Translations under genes and position numbers: made by a program
Shown here: positions 14,504 to 20,952 of the stretch, in pieces
Layout: every line of letters begins with the position of its first letter
Position numbering within the stretch: position 1 is the first letter of the stretch
The notes under the pieces: model-generated
Seen by the model: the letters and a program-made list of their open reading frames with translations, nothing else
Databases searched by the model: none
What the model was told of the DNA's origin: nothing
Assembly: GCA_035540935.1 (NCBI GenBank)
Contig: DATLFS010000092.1
Location: 1 to 20,952, forward strand
Reading direction: 5' to 3'
DNA: 20,952 nucleotides
Source: DATLFS01 sp035540935
GTDB taxonomy: Bacteria > Actinomycetota > CADDZG01 > WHSQ01

Positions 14504-14875
14504 TTGCCGCTGGACATGGATTCGTTCGCGCGTTGGACTGCCGGCTACGCGAAGGCATGTGAGCAGAACGACGCCGCCGCGGCCGCGGCCCTCTTCAGCG
14601 AGGACGCCGTGTACTACACGACGCCCTTCGATCAACCGTGGGACGGGCGCTCGGAGATCGAGGCGAACTGGGGCGAGGACGACGAGGTCCTCGAGGGGTT
14701 CGAGTGCCGCTGCGACCCGATCGCGGTTACGGGGAACGTCGGCGTGGCGAGGTGGTGGGCGATCTACCCATCGACCGGCATGGAGTTCTCGAGCGTGTTC
14801 GTGGTGACGTTCGCCGACGGGGAGCGCGCGTCTGAGTTTCGCGAGTGGTACATGAGCCGCGAGGTCGTCGAATGA
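14504..14875 (+). CDS. small NTF2-like / SnoaL-type fold protein
   Basis: A 123-residue protein that fits the NTF2/SnoaL-like cone fold: N-terminal helix FARWTAGYAKACEQNDAAAAAALFSEDAVYYTTPF, then GRSEIEANWGED, and strands ending in STGMEFSSVFVVTFADGERASEFREWYM. This opening (a helix pair followed by a conserved FSEDAVY turn) is typical of SnoaL-like proteins, which range from small enzymes to ligand-binding or dimer partners. No catalytic residues can be assigned by eye. The predicted start is TTG 14504, because GAGGAGG (14491-14497) is placed 6 nt upstream; the in-frame ATG 14516 would be 18 nt away. It sits between rny and miaB, 25 bp after rny, probably in the same transcript. Function unknown. 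Confidence 0.75.
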   Translation: MPLDMDSFARWTAGYAKACEQNDAAAAAALFSEDAVYYTTPFDQPWDGRSEIEANWGEDDEVLEGFECRCDPIAVTGNVGVARWWAIYPSTGMEFSSVFVVTFADGERASEFREWYMSREVVE

Positions 14876-14910
14876 GATCGCGTAGGCGCTGCGCTGGATA
14901 CGCGCGGTGC

Positions 14911-14916
14911 TACCCT
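14911..14916 (+). promoter_or_regulatory. possible -10 element of a leaderless miaB transcript
   Basis: TACCCT ends 8 nt before the GTG 14925 start of miaB, which lacks a ribosome-binding site. That spacing would place transcription start at or next to the GTG, as in leaderless actinobacterial mRNAs. No convincing -35 is visible. The same hexamer stands 7 nt before the dapF start. Confidence 0.35.
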
Positions 14917-14924
14917 CGATCATT

Positions 14925-16316
14925 GTGAAGACCGAGCCGCGGACCTACTACATCCGCACCTTCGGTTGCCAGATGAACGAGCACGATTCCGAACGCATGG
15001 CGGGTCTGCTCGAGGCCGAGGGTTACCTCAAGACCGACGACCCCGAAGAGGCCGACGTCGTCCTCTTCAATACCTGCTGCATCCGCGAGAACGCCGACAC
15101 GCGGCTCTACGGGAACCTCGGTCACATGAAGCCGCTGAAGGACGCGCGGGCGGGCAAGAAGATCGTCGTCGCAGGGTGTCTCGCCCAGAAGGATCGCGAT
15201 TCGATCCAGAGGCGCGCCCCGTATGTCGACGTCGTCCTCGGAACGCACAACTTGGCCAGCCTGCCGCGCCTCTTGCGCGAGTCTGACGCCGGTCCGGCGT
15301 TCGAGATCCTCGAGCAGACCGAGGTCTTCCCTTCGGCGCTCCCGGCGCGCCGAACGTCGCCGTGGCACGCCTGGGTGTCGATCTCGATCGGCTGCAATAA
15401 CTCCTGCACCTTCTGCATCGTGCCGGCCGTTCGCGGGGTCGAGCAGTCGCGGCGCCTCGGCGACATCGTGTCGGAGGTAGAGGGGCTCGTCGCCGACGGG
15501 GTGGTGGAGGTGACGCTGTTGGGACAGAACGTCAACTCCTACGGCCGCGATCTCGACGGGACGCCCATGTTCGCCCGGCTTCTGTACGCGCTCGACGATG
15601 TCGCGGGCCTCGAGCGCGTGCGGTTCACGTCGCCCCACCCGAAGGACTTCCGCGAAGACACGGTCACGGCGATGGCCGACTGCCGCGTCGTGTGCGAGCA
15701 CATCCACCTGCCGTTGCAATCCGGCAGCGCTCGCGTTCTGAAGCGGATGAAGCGGGCCTACACGAAGAAGAGCTACCTCGAGAAGATCGCGATGGTTCGC
15801 GCCGCGATTCCGGAGGTGGCCATCACCACCGACATAATCGTCGGCTTCCCGGGCGAGACCGAGGAGGACTTCACGGAGACGCTCGAGGTGGTCGAGGCGG
15901 CGCGCTATGACGCCGCCTACACCTTCCAGTACTCACCGCGGCCGATGACGGAGGCGGCCGGCTTCGAGGACCAGGTGCCGAAGGAGGTCGTCCAGGAGAG
16001 GTTCGACCGTCTGGTGGCCCTCCAGACGCGCATCTCCGAAGAGCAGAACCGTCGATCGATCGGAGAGACGGTCGAGGTGCTGGTCGAAGGCACCTCCAAG
16101 AAGGATCGTTCGAAGGTCACGGGGAGGACCCGCACGAACAAGCTCGTTCACTTCCGAGCCGACGTACCGGAAGGCTCGTTCGCGACCGTCCGCATCACGG
16201 CCGCGCATCCGCACTTCCTCGACGGCGAGCTGGTCTCGGCGCGCCGCCGCGAGAGCGGAGGACGTATCGCGCTGCCGCTGGCGGCGTCCACAGCAGGGTG
16301 CACCGCCTGCTCCTGA
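14925..16316 (+). CDS. miaB: tRNA-2-methylthio-N6-dimethylallyladenosine synthase
   Basis: A 463-residue radical-SAM methylthiotransferase. The N-terminal UPF0004 domain supplies C15 (TFGCQMNEHDSERM), C51 (FNTCCIREN) and C85 (VAGCLAQKD) for the auxiliary Fe-S cluster. The radical SAM domain has CxxxCxxC at C157, C161 and C164 (GCNNSCTFC), plus the LLGQNVNSYG, LPLQSGSARVLKRMKR and TDIIVGFPGETEEDF segments. A TRAM domain ends the protein. The enzyme adds a methylthio group to i6A37 of tRNAs after MiaA has prenylated it; miaA is two genes downstream. GTG 14925 is preferred because the conserved part begins right after it; a GTG at 14907 would add six residues. The C-terminal tail after the TRAM domain (SGGRIALPLAASTAGCTACS) is probably disordered. 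Confidence 0.96.
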   Translation: MKTEPRTYYIRTFGCQMNEHDSERMAGLLEAEGYLKTDDPEEADVVLFNTCCIRENADTRLYGNLGHMKPLKDARAGKKIVVAGCLAQKDRDSIQRRAPYVDVVLGTHNLASLPRLLRESDAGPAFEILEQTEVFPSALPARRTSPWHAWVSISIGCNNSCTFCIVPAVRGVEQSRRLGDIVSEVEGLVADGVVEVTLLGQNVNSYGRDLDGTPMFARLLYALDDVAGLERVRFTSPHPKDFREDTVTAMADCRVVCEHIHLPLQSGSARVLKRMKRAYTKKSYLEKIAMVRAAIPEVAITTDIIVGFPGETEEDFTETLEVVEAARYDAAYTFQYSPRPMTEAAGFEDQVPKEVVQERFDRLVALQTRISEEQNRRSIGETVEVLVEGTSKKDRSKVTGRTRTNKLVHFRADVPEGSFATVRITAAHPHFLDGELVSARRRESGGRIALPLAASTAGCTACS

Positions 16317-16323
16317 CGGCGAG

Positions 16324-17016
16324 GTGATCGCCTCCGGCCGCGTCGTGCCCCATGCGCCGGTGCTCGTTCCGGGCATGTCGCAGGATCCCGCGATCCCGCG
16401 CGTGATGCCGGTGGAGGCCGGAGAGGCGACGGTCGCGGTCGTCATATCGCCGCACGGCGCGACGACCGGCGTCTACCGCGAGGCCTTCGGGTCGTTCGAT
16501 CGTTTCGGCGCGCGCGGGTTCGAGCGGGCCGCGCCGTCCGTCTCGGAGGCCGCATCGTCGTTGGCGGAGGGATGGGGCGCGCCGCTGCTCGAGGGGCCAC
16601 TGGATCACGGGTGCCTCGTGCCGCTGTGGTGGCTCCCATCCCGGCTTCCGGTGATCGCGTGCTCGCTGGCCGACGCGTCGCCCCTACAGGCACAGGCCCT
16701 GGCGAGCGCCCTCGCCGTGCTCGACGAGCGTCTCCTCGTCGTCGCGTCCGCGCACCTCTCTGCCGCGCTGAGCGACGCCGCACCACTTACCGCGATCCCC
16801 GGCGCGCCGGAGTTCGACCGGGAGGTGTTGGACGCGCTGGAGGGCGATCCCGCGGACCTGCTGCGGATCGACGTTGCGCACGGGACCGCAGTGGGAGCAT
16901 GCGGCCTCCCTCCTCTGTACGTACTCGCTCATCTATTCCGAGGGGGACGTGGTGAGGTCCTCGCCTACGACGCGCCCTTTGGGGTCGGTTACGTCCAGGC
17001 GAGGGTCGAGCCGTGA
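16324..17016 (+). CDS. LigB-type (class III extradiol dioxygenase-like / MEMO-like) protein of unknown function
   Basis: A 230-residue protein resembling the LigB/MEMO group of class III extradiol dioxygenase-like proteins. Its opening ASGRVVPHAPVLVPG carries the typical PHxP motif (H10), ISPHG has H44, DHGCLVPLWWL has H95, and SAHLS has H144. These histidines match the kind of residues that bind iron in true dioxygenases. Whether it has activity is unknown. As I recall, a protein of this type sits between miaB and miaA in Streptomyces and other actinobacteria, so it is a conserved but uncharacterised neighbour. GTG 16324 follows 7 bp after the miaB stop with GGCGAG just before it. Its stop overlaps miaA as GTGA (17013-17016). 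Confidence 0.75.
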   Translation: MIASGRVVPHAPVLVPGMSQDPAIPRVMPVEAGEATVAVVISPHGATTGVYREAFGSFDRFGARGFERAAPSVSEAASSLAEGWGAPLLEGPLDHGCLVPLWWLPSRLPVIACSLADASPLQAQALASALAVLDERLLVVASAHLSAALSDAAPLTAIPGAPEFDREVLDALEGDPADLLRIDVAHGTAVGACGLPPLYVLAHLFRGGRGEVLAYDAPFGVGYVQARVEP

Positions 17017-17933
17017 TCGCGGTCGCCGCGCTCGTGGGTGCAACGGCCGTCGGGAAGACCGCGTTGTCGCTCGAGCTGGCCGAGTCGCTGCGCGCCGAGA
17101 TCGTGTCGGTCGACTCGATGCAGATCTACCGGGGCATGGACGTGGGCACCGCGAAGCCGTCGCCTGCCGAGCGGCGTCGCGTCCCGCATCACCTGCTCGA
17201 CCTCAAGGACCCGGCTGAGGAAGTGACGGTCGCGGAGTTCCAGCGGCTCGCGCGCGAGGCGATCGAGGATGTCACTGCCAGGGGCAGGCTCCCGCTGCTG
17301 GTCGGCGGCTCCGGTCTGTATCTGCGCGCGGTGATCGACGACCTGCGCTTCCCGCCGCGCGATCCGGCGGTTCGAGCGCGCCTCGAAATCACCGCGGAGG
17401 AGATGGGAGTGGAGGCGATGCACGCTCGGCTGGCGGAGGTGGACGAGGAGGCCGCCGCGAGGATCGAGCCGGCGAACGCCCGCCGGATCATCCGCGCCCT
17501 CGAGGTCATCCGACTCACCGGTCGCCGCTTCAGTGAGTTCGGAGCGGCGTGGGAGCGATTCGAGAGTGTCTACGACCTGAGGATCGCGGGATTGCGTAGA
17601 TCGCGCGCCGACCTCTACGCCCGCATCGAGCAACGGGTCGACGAGATGTTGGCAAACGGGTTGGTCGAGGAGGCGCGGGCGCTGTCGGCGCGACGTCTCG
17701 CACGGACGGCAGCGCAAGCGCTCGGATACCGGCAGATCCTCGCGGCGCCTGAGGGGCGGCCCGAAGAGGTGAGGGACGAGATCGTCCGGGCGACGAAACG
17801 CTTCGCCCGCCGTCAGGAGTCGTGGTTCTCTGCCGACCCGCGGATCCGGTGGTTCGACGCCGCAGCGCCCGGAATGGCGGGCGAGGTGACGTCGTTCCTG
17901 TCCCGGGGCGGAGAGGAGGGAAAGGTACCCTGA
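17013..17933 (+). CDS. miaA: tRNA dimethylallyltransferase
   Basis: A 306-residue IPP transferase. The P-loop GATAVGKT is at 9-16, followed by the substrate signature VSVDSMQIYRGMDVGTAKP. Further hallmarks are the PHHLLDL segment, VGGSGLYLRAVIDDL and, near the end, QALGYRQIL and KRFARRQESWF. The enzyme transfers a dimethylallyl group from DMAPP to N6 of A37 in tRNAs reading codons that start with U; MiaB (two genes upstream) then methylthiolates the same base. GTG 17013 overlaps the stop of the LigB-like gene as GTGA, so the two are translationally coupled. Confidence 0.97.
   Translation: MIAVAALVGATAVGKTALSLELAESLRAEIVSVDSMQIYRGMDVGTAKPSPAERRRVPHHLLDLKDPAEEVTVAEFQRLAREAIEDVTARGRLPLLVGGSGLYLRAVIDDLRFPPRDPAVRARLEITAEEMGVEAMHARLAEVDEEAAARIEPANARRIIRALEVIRLTGRRFSEFGAAWERFESVYDLRIAGLRRSRADLYARIEQRVDEMLANGLVEEARALSARRLARTAAQALGYRQILAAPEGRPEEVRDEIVRATKRFARRQESWFSADPRIRWFDAAAPGMAGEVTSFLSRGGEEGKVP
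17926..17931 (+). promoter_or_regulatory. possible -10 element of a leaderless dapF transcript
   Basis: TACCCT ends 7 nt before the dapF ATG 17939 and overlaps the last codons of miaA. GGAGGG at 17915-17920 is too far (18 nt) to serve this start, so leaderless translation from this promoter is a reasonable alternative to coupling with miaA. No clear -35 is visible. Confidence 0.35.
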
Positions 17934-17938
17934 CCGGC

Positions 17939-18772
17939 ATGAGATTCGCCAAGTACCACGGCATCGGGAACGACTTCGTGATGCTGGCCGACCCGGCCGA
18001 CGACGTCACTCTGTCGCCGGAAACCGTGCGCGCTCTGAGCGACCGTCGCTTCGGCATCGGCGCCGACGGAGTGATCCGCGTGGCGCCGGGATCGGGCGGC
18101 GACGACCTCTTCATGGACTACGTCAACTCCGACGGATCGATCGGCGAGATGTGCGGCAACGGCATCCGTTGCCTCGCTCTCTTCGCGCGCGCGGAGGGGA
18201 TGACCGAGCGAGAGGTGATCCGCGTCGGTACGCGAGCGGGCACGAAGGTCGTTCGCGTGCTCGACGACGGTCGCGTCGAGGTGGACATGGGCGCCCCCAT
18301 CTTCCGCGCTCAGGACGTGCCGGTGGCATGGGACGGTGAGGACGCCCTGCACGCGAAGGTCGAGCTCGCGGAGGGCGTCGCCGAGGTCGCGGCGCTCTCG
18401 ATGGGAAATCCGCACGCGGTGCTGTTCGTGGACGACCCGGACGCCGCGCCGGTGGAGGACCTCGGCCCTGCGATCGAGCGTCACCCCCTTTTCCCGAACG
18501 GGACCAACGTCGAGTTTGCAACGGTGGAATCCGAGGAACGCGTCCGGATGCGCGTGTGGGAGCGAGGCGTCGGTGAGACGCTCGCCTGCGGAACAGGTGC
18601 ATGCGCGGTCGCCGTCGCCGCGCGTGTCCTGAGGGGCGCGTCCGATCGGGTGACCGTCGCGTTGCCGGGAGGTGAGCTGGAGATCGCATGGTCGGGACGG
18701 CCGGGCGTCGATGAGCCGGTCTTCCTGACGGGACCCGCCACGAAAGTGTTCGAAGGAGAGATCGAGCTGTGA
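17939..18772 (+). CDS. dapF: diaminopimelate epimerase
   Basis: A 277-residue epimerase. It begins MRFAKYHGIGNDFVML and has both active-site cysteines: C72 in MCGNGIRC and C217 in ACGTGAC. NSDGSIGEMCGNG and LSMGNPHAVLFVDD are further family marks. It converts LL-diaminopimelate to meso-diaminopimelate for peptidoglycan and lysine without a cofactor. The next gene encodes the aminotransferase that makes its substrate, and the two overlap as GTGA (18769-18772). Start ATG 17939 lies 5 bp after the miaA stop; a frame upstream of it reads into miaA and was not used. Confidence 0.97.
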   Translation: MRFAKYHGIGNDFVMLADPADDVTLSPETVRALSDRRFGIGADGVIRVAPGSGGDDLFMDYVNSDGSIGEMCGNGIRCLALFARAEGMTEREVIRVGTRAGTKVVRVLDDGRVEVDMGAPIFRAQDVPVAWDGEDALHAKVELAEGVAEVAALSMGNPHAVLFVDDPDAAPVEDLGPAIERHPLFPNGTNVEFATVESEERVRMRVWERGVGETLACGTGACAVAVAARVLRGASDRVTVALPGGELEIAWSGRPGVDEPVFLTGPATKVFEGEIEL

Positions 18773-19929
18773 GAACCGCGAAGCGGATCGAGAAGCTCCC
18801 GCCGTACCTGTTCGCCGAACTGGATCGCAAGATCGCGGAGAAGCGAGCCGGGGGAGCGGACGTGATCTCGTTCGGTGTCGGCGACCCAGATCTTCCGTCG
18901 CCTCCGCACGTGGTCGACGCGCTGTGCGACGCGGCGCGGGACGCTGCCACCCACCGCTATCCGTCCTACACCGGCATGCCGGACCTCCGCCGCTCGATCG
19001 CGGCGTGGTACGAGAAGCGCTTCGGCGTCTCGCTCGACCCGGACCTGCAGGTGCAGCCTCTGGTCGGCAGCAAGGAGGGGATCTTCCATCTGCCGGTCGC
19101 ATTCGTCGATCCGGGCGATGTCGTCCTCGTTCCCGATCCCGCCTACCCGGTGTACGAAACGGGCACGATCCTGGCGGGCGGCGAGGCGTATCTGCTCCCG
19201 CTCACGGCGGAGAACGGTTTCATGCCCGACCTCGGCGCGATCCCGGCCGATGTTGCGCGGCGCGCCCGCGTGCTGTGGCTGAACTATCCGAACAACCCTA
19301 CGAGCGCCTGCGTCGAGCTCGATTTCTTCCGGCGCGCCGTGGAGTTCTGCCGGGAGAACGACATCCTCCTGTGCCACGACGCGGCCTACACCGAGATCAC
19401 CTTCGACGGCTATCGCGCTCCGAGCGCGCTGCAGGTGGAGGGAGCCGCCGAGTCGGTGCTCGAGTTCCACTCACTCTCCAAGACCTACAACATGACCGGT
19501 TGGCGGATCGGATGGGTGGCCGGCGCGCCCGAGGCGATCGAGGCGGTCAAGCGACTGAAGACGAACATCGACTCGGGCATCTTCGATGCCGTGCAGCGGG
19601 CCGGCATCGCCGCGATCGACGGACCGCAGGATCACCTGAACGCAACGATCGAGCGGTACCGGCGCCGCCGCGACCTGTTGTGTGACGGGCTGAAGTCGGT
19701 GGGACTCCTGGCCGAGCCGCCGCGGGGTTCGATCTACGTGTGGACGCCGGTGCCGGAGGGGCACACGTCCGAGTCGTTCGCTACGCATCTCCTCGACGAA
19801 GCCGCGGTAGTCGTCGCGCCGGGAACGGGCTACGGCCGCGCCGGCGAAGGCTTCGTCAGGTTCTCGTTGACGATCGACGACGAGCGCCTCGAAGAAGGCG
19901 TGGAGCGATTGCGGAAGGCGGTCTCCTGA
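18769..19929 (+). CDS. dapL: LL-diaminopimelate aminotransferase
   Basis: A 386-residue PLP-dependent fold-type I aminotransferase. Its N-terminus (RIEKLPPYLFAELDRKIAEKRAGGADVISFGVGDPDLPSP) matches the DapL branch. PLP contacts visible are N176 (NYPNNPTS), D204 and Y207 (CHDAAYTEI) and Schiff-base K238 (SLSKTYNMTGWRIG). The enzyme makes LL-diaminopimelate from tetrahydrodipicolinate and glutamate in one step, skipping the succinylase or acetylase branches. Direct coupling to dapF (GTGA overlap) supports this over a generic aspartate-type aminotransferase, though those are close relatives. GTG 18769 has no separate ribosome-binding site, as expected for coupled translation. Its stop TGA at 19927-19929 may overlap a CTG start of hflX. 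Confidence 0.9.
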   Translation: MRTAKRIEKLPPYLFAELDRKIAEKRAGGADVISFGVGDPDLPSPPHVVDALCDAARDAATHRYPSYTGMPDLRRSIAAWYEKRFGVSLDPDLQVQPLVGSKEGIFHLPVAFVDPGDVVLVPDPAYPVYETGTILAGGEAYLLPLTAENGFMPDLGAIPADVARRARVLWLNYPNNPTSACVELDFFRRAVEFCRENDILLCHDAAYTEITFDGYRAPSALQVEGAAESVLEFHSLSKTYNMTGWRIGWVAGAPEAIEAVKRLKTNIDSGIFDAVQRAGIAAIDGPQDHLNATIERYRRRRDLLCDGLKSVGLLAEPPRGSIYVWTPVPEGHTSESFATHLLDEAAVVVAPGTGYGRAGEGFVRFSLTIDDERLEEGVERLRKAVS

Positions 19930-19970
19930 CGCGCGGGACGGGCCGCGACCACGAGGAACGCGAGGTCGCG

Positions 19971-20952
19971 GTGTTGGTCGGGGCCGCTCTCGGCGGCTCC
20001 CTCGATGATGCGGAGGCGTCGCTCGACGAGCTTCAGGCGTTGGCCGACACCGCGGGAGCCGACGCAACGGAACGCATCATCCAGCGCATCGACACGCCGC
20101 ATCCGGCGACCTACTTGGGCAAGGGCAAGGCGCGTGAGGTGGTCGATGTAGCCGCCGCCACCGGCGCCGACATGATCATCTTCGACGACGAGCTGACGCC
20201 GGCCCAAGGCCGCAACCTCGAGGAGCTCGCCGGTGTGAACCCGCTCGCGGACAAGCAGCTGAAGATCGTCGACCGCACCGGGCTGATCCTGGACATCTTT
20301 GCCCAGCACGCCCGTTCCGCCGAGGGGAAGCTCCAGGTGGAGCTGGCGCAACTCAATTACCGGCTCCCGCGCCTGCGCGGCTGGGGCGACGTTCTATCGC
20401 GCCTCGGTGGCGGCATCGGCACTCGGGGGCCCGGTGAGACGGCTCTCGAGTCGGAGAGGCGCGCGATCCTGCGCCGGATCGAACGTGTCAAGAAAGACCT
20501 CGGCGAGCTCGAACGCACCCGACGTCTCAAGCGGAAGCAGCGCGTCCGCACCGGCATCCCGGTCGTGGCGCTGGTCGGATACACGAACGCCGGCAAGTCG
20601 ACCATGCTCCGGCGCCTGACGGACGCGTCGGTCCTCGTCGAAGACCGGCTCTTCTCGACGCTCGATCCGACGACGCGGCGCCTGGAGCTGCCCGCCGAGG
20701 GCGCGATCCTGCTGACAGACACCGTCGGCTTCGTCCGCAAGCTCCCGCACGAGCTGGTCGAAGCGTTCCGCTCGACCCTCGAGGAGGTGACGGAGGCGAC
20801 GCTCCTGCTCCACGTGGTGGACGCCCACCTCGACGTCGACCGCCAGCTCGCCGCCGTGCAGCGGGTGCTGGGCGATATCGGCGCCGCCGACAAGCCCGCG
20901 GTGGTGGCGCTGAACAAAGCCGATCTGATCGACGACGACCGCCGGAGAGCGC
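19971..20952 (+). CDS. hflX: ribosome-associated GTPase HflX, 3' truncated by the window end
   Basis: The frame is open to the window end, so the gene is partial at its 3' side. The N-terminal nucleotide-binding domain shows PHPATYLGKGKAREV and FDDELTPAQGRNLEE, then DRTGLILDIFAQHARSAEGKLQVELAQL and GGIGTRGPGETALESERR, all HflX hallmarks. The GTPase domain has G1 GYTNAGKS, G3 DTVGF and G4 NKAD. HflX binds 50S subunits and splits stalled or hibernating ribosomes under stress. The start is uncertain. GTG 19971 is the first standard start, but the conserved strand EREVAVLVG begins just before it; a CTG at 19926, overlapping the dapL stop as CTGA, would include it. The frame upstream has no stop for a long way but also no nearby ATG, GTG or TTG. 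Confidence 0.93.
   Translation, partial: MLVGAALGGSLDDAEASLDELQALADTAGADATERIIQRIDTPHPATYLGKGKAREVVDVAAATGADMIIFDDELTPAQGRNLEELAGVNPLADKQLKIVDRTGLILDIFAQHARSAEGKLQVELAQLNYRLPRLRGWGDVLSRLGGGIGTRGPGETALESERRAILRRIERVKKDLGELERTRRLKRKQRVRTGIPVVALVGYTNAGKSTMLRRLTDASVLVEDRLFSTLDPTTRRLELPAEGAILLTDTVGFVRKLPHELVEAFRSTLEEVTEATLLLHVVDAHLDVDRQLAAVQRVLGDIGAADKPAVVALNKADLIDDDRRRA

Noticed and set aside
12757..14517. A 586-codon open frame on the minus strand opposite rny
   Set aside because: It mirrors the high-GC codon pattern of rny, has no recognisable domain and no ribosome-binding site; RNase Y on the plus strand is certain.
1..20952. CRISPR arrays, tRNA or rRNA genes, insertion sequences, prophage
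   Set aside because: No regularly spaced direct repeats, no cloverleaf-like or rRNA segments, and no transposase, integrase or phage structural proteins were seen; the intein is the only mobile element.

Overview
The window is high-GC, densely packed, and most likely from an actinobacterium (Actinomycetota), probably a poorly sampled or uncultured lineage. The evidence for this is a perfect actinobacterial-type LexA box (TCGAAC-N4-GTTCGA) and a RecA-NDp-like damage promoter upstream of recA. Supporting signs are the gene order cinA, thpR, recA, recX, rny, miaB, LigB-like protein, miaA, dapF, dapL, hflX, an F420-type luciferase-like oxidoreductase, and heavy use of GTG starts and 4-bp stop/start overlaps. 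Class-level placement is not possible from this sequence alone.

Layout. (1) 2-1263: the 3' end of cinA, then thpR, translationally coupled. (2) 1290-4932: a same-strand run that looks like a copper-handling cluster: a CopC domain protein, a membrane protein with about 10 helices and several membrane histidines, a membrane-anchored histidine-rich Ig-like protein, a GNAT acetyltransferase, and a second CopC domain protein with a long Gly/Arg/Glu linker. (3) 4991-9545: a VOC metalloenzyme, a secreted trypsin-like protease with a Pro-rich linker and FlgD-type C-terminal domain (minus strand), an amidase-signature hydrolase, and an LLM-class F420-dependent oxidoreductase (minus strand). Regions 2 and 3 together separate thpR from recA, which are close together in many genomes. 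(4) 9685-12611: recA with its LexA box and RecA-NDp-like promoter, then recX. The recA gene is split inside the Walker A P-loop by a 430-residue intein carrying a LAGLIDADG homing endonuclease. (5) 12612-14875: a 316-bp leader region, then rny (RNase Y) and a small NTF2/SnoaL-like protein. (6) 14925-20952: miaB, a LigB-type dioxygenase-like protein, miaA, dapF, dapL and the start of hflX, mostly coupled by GTGA overlaps.

How the genes work together. The recA-recX part is a DNA-damage response unit whose RecA must splice before it can bind ATP. MiaB and MiaA are successive-pathway partners in tRNA A37 modification (MiaA prenylates, MiaB methylthiolates). DapL and DapF together give the aminotransferase route to meso-diaminopimelate for cell wall and lysine. 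HflX is a ribosome-associated GTPase. The 1290-4932 cluster is the best candidate for an under-described system: two CopC-type putative Cu(II) sites flank an unfamiliar polytopic membrane protein and a His-rich surface protein. No CRISPR array, rRNA, tRNA, insertion sequence or phage gene was seen.
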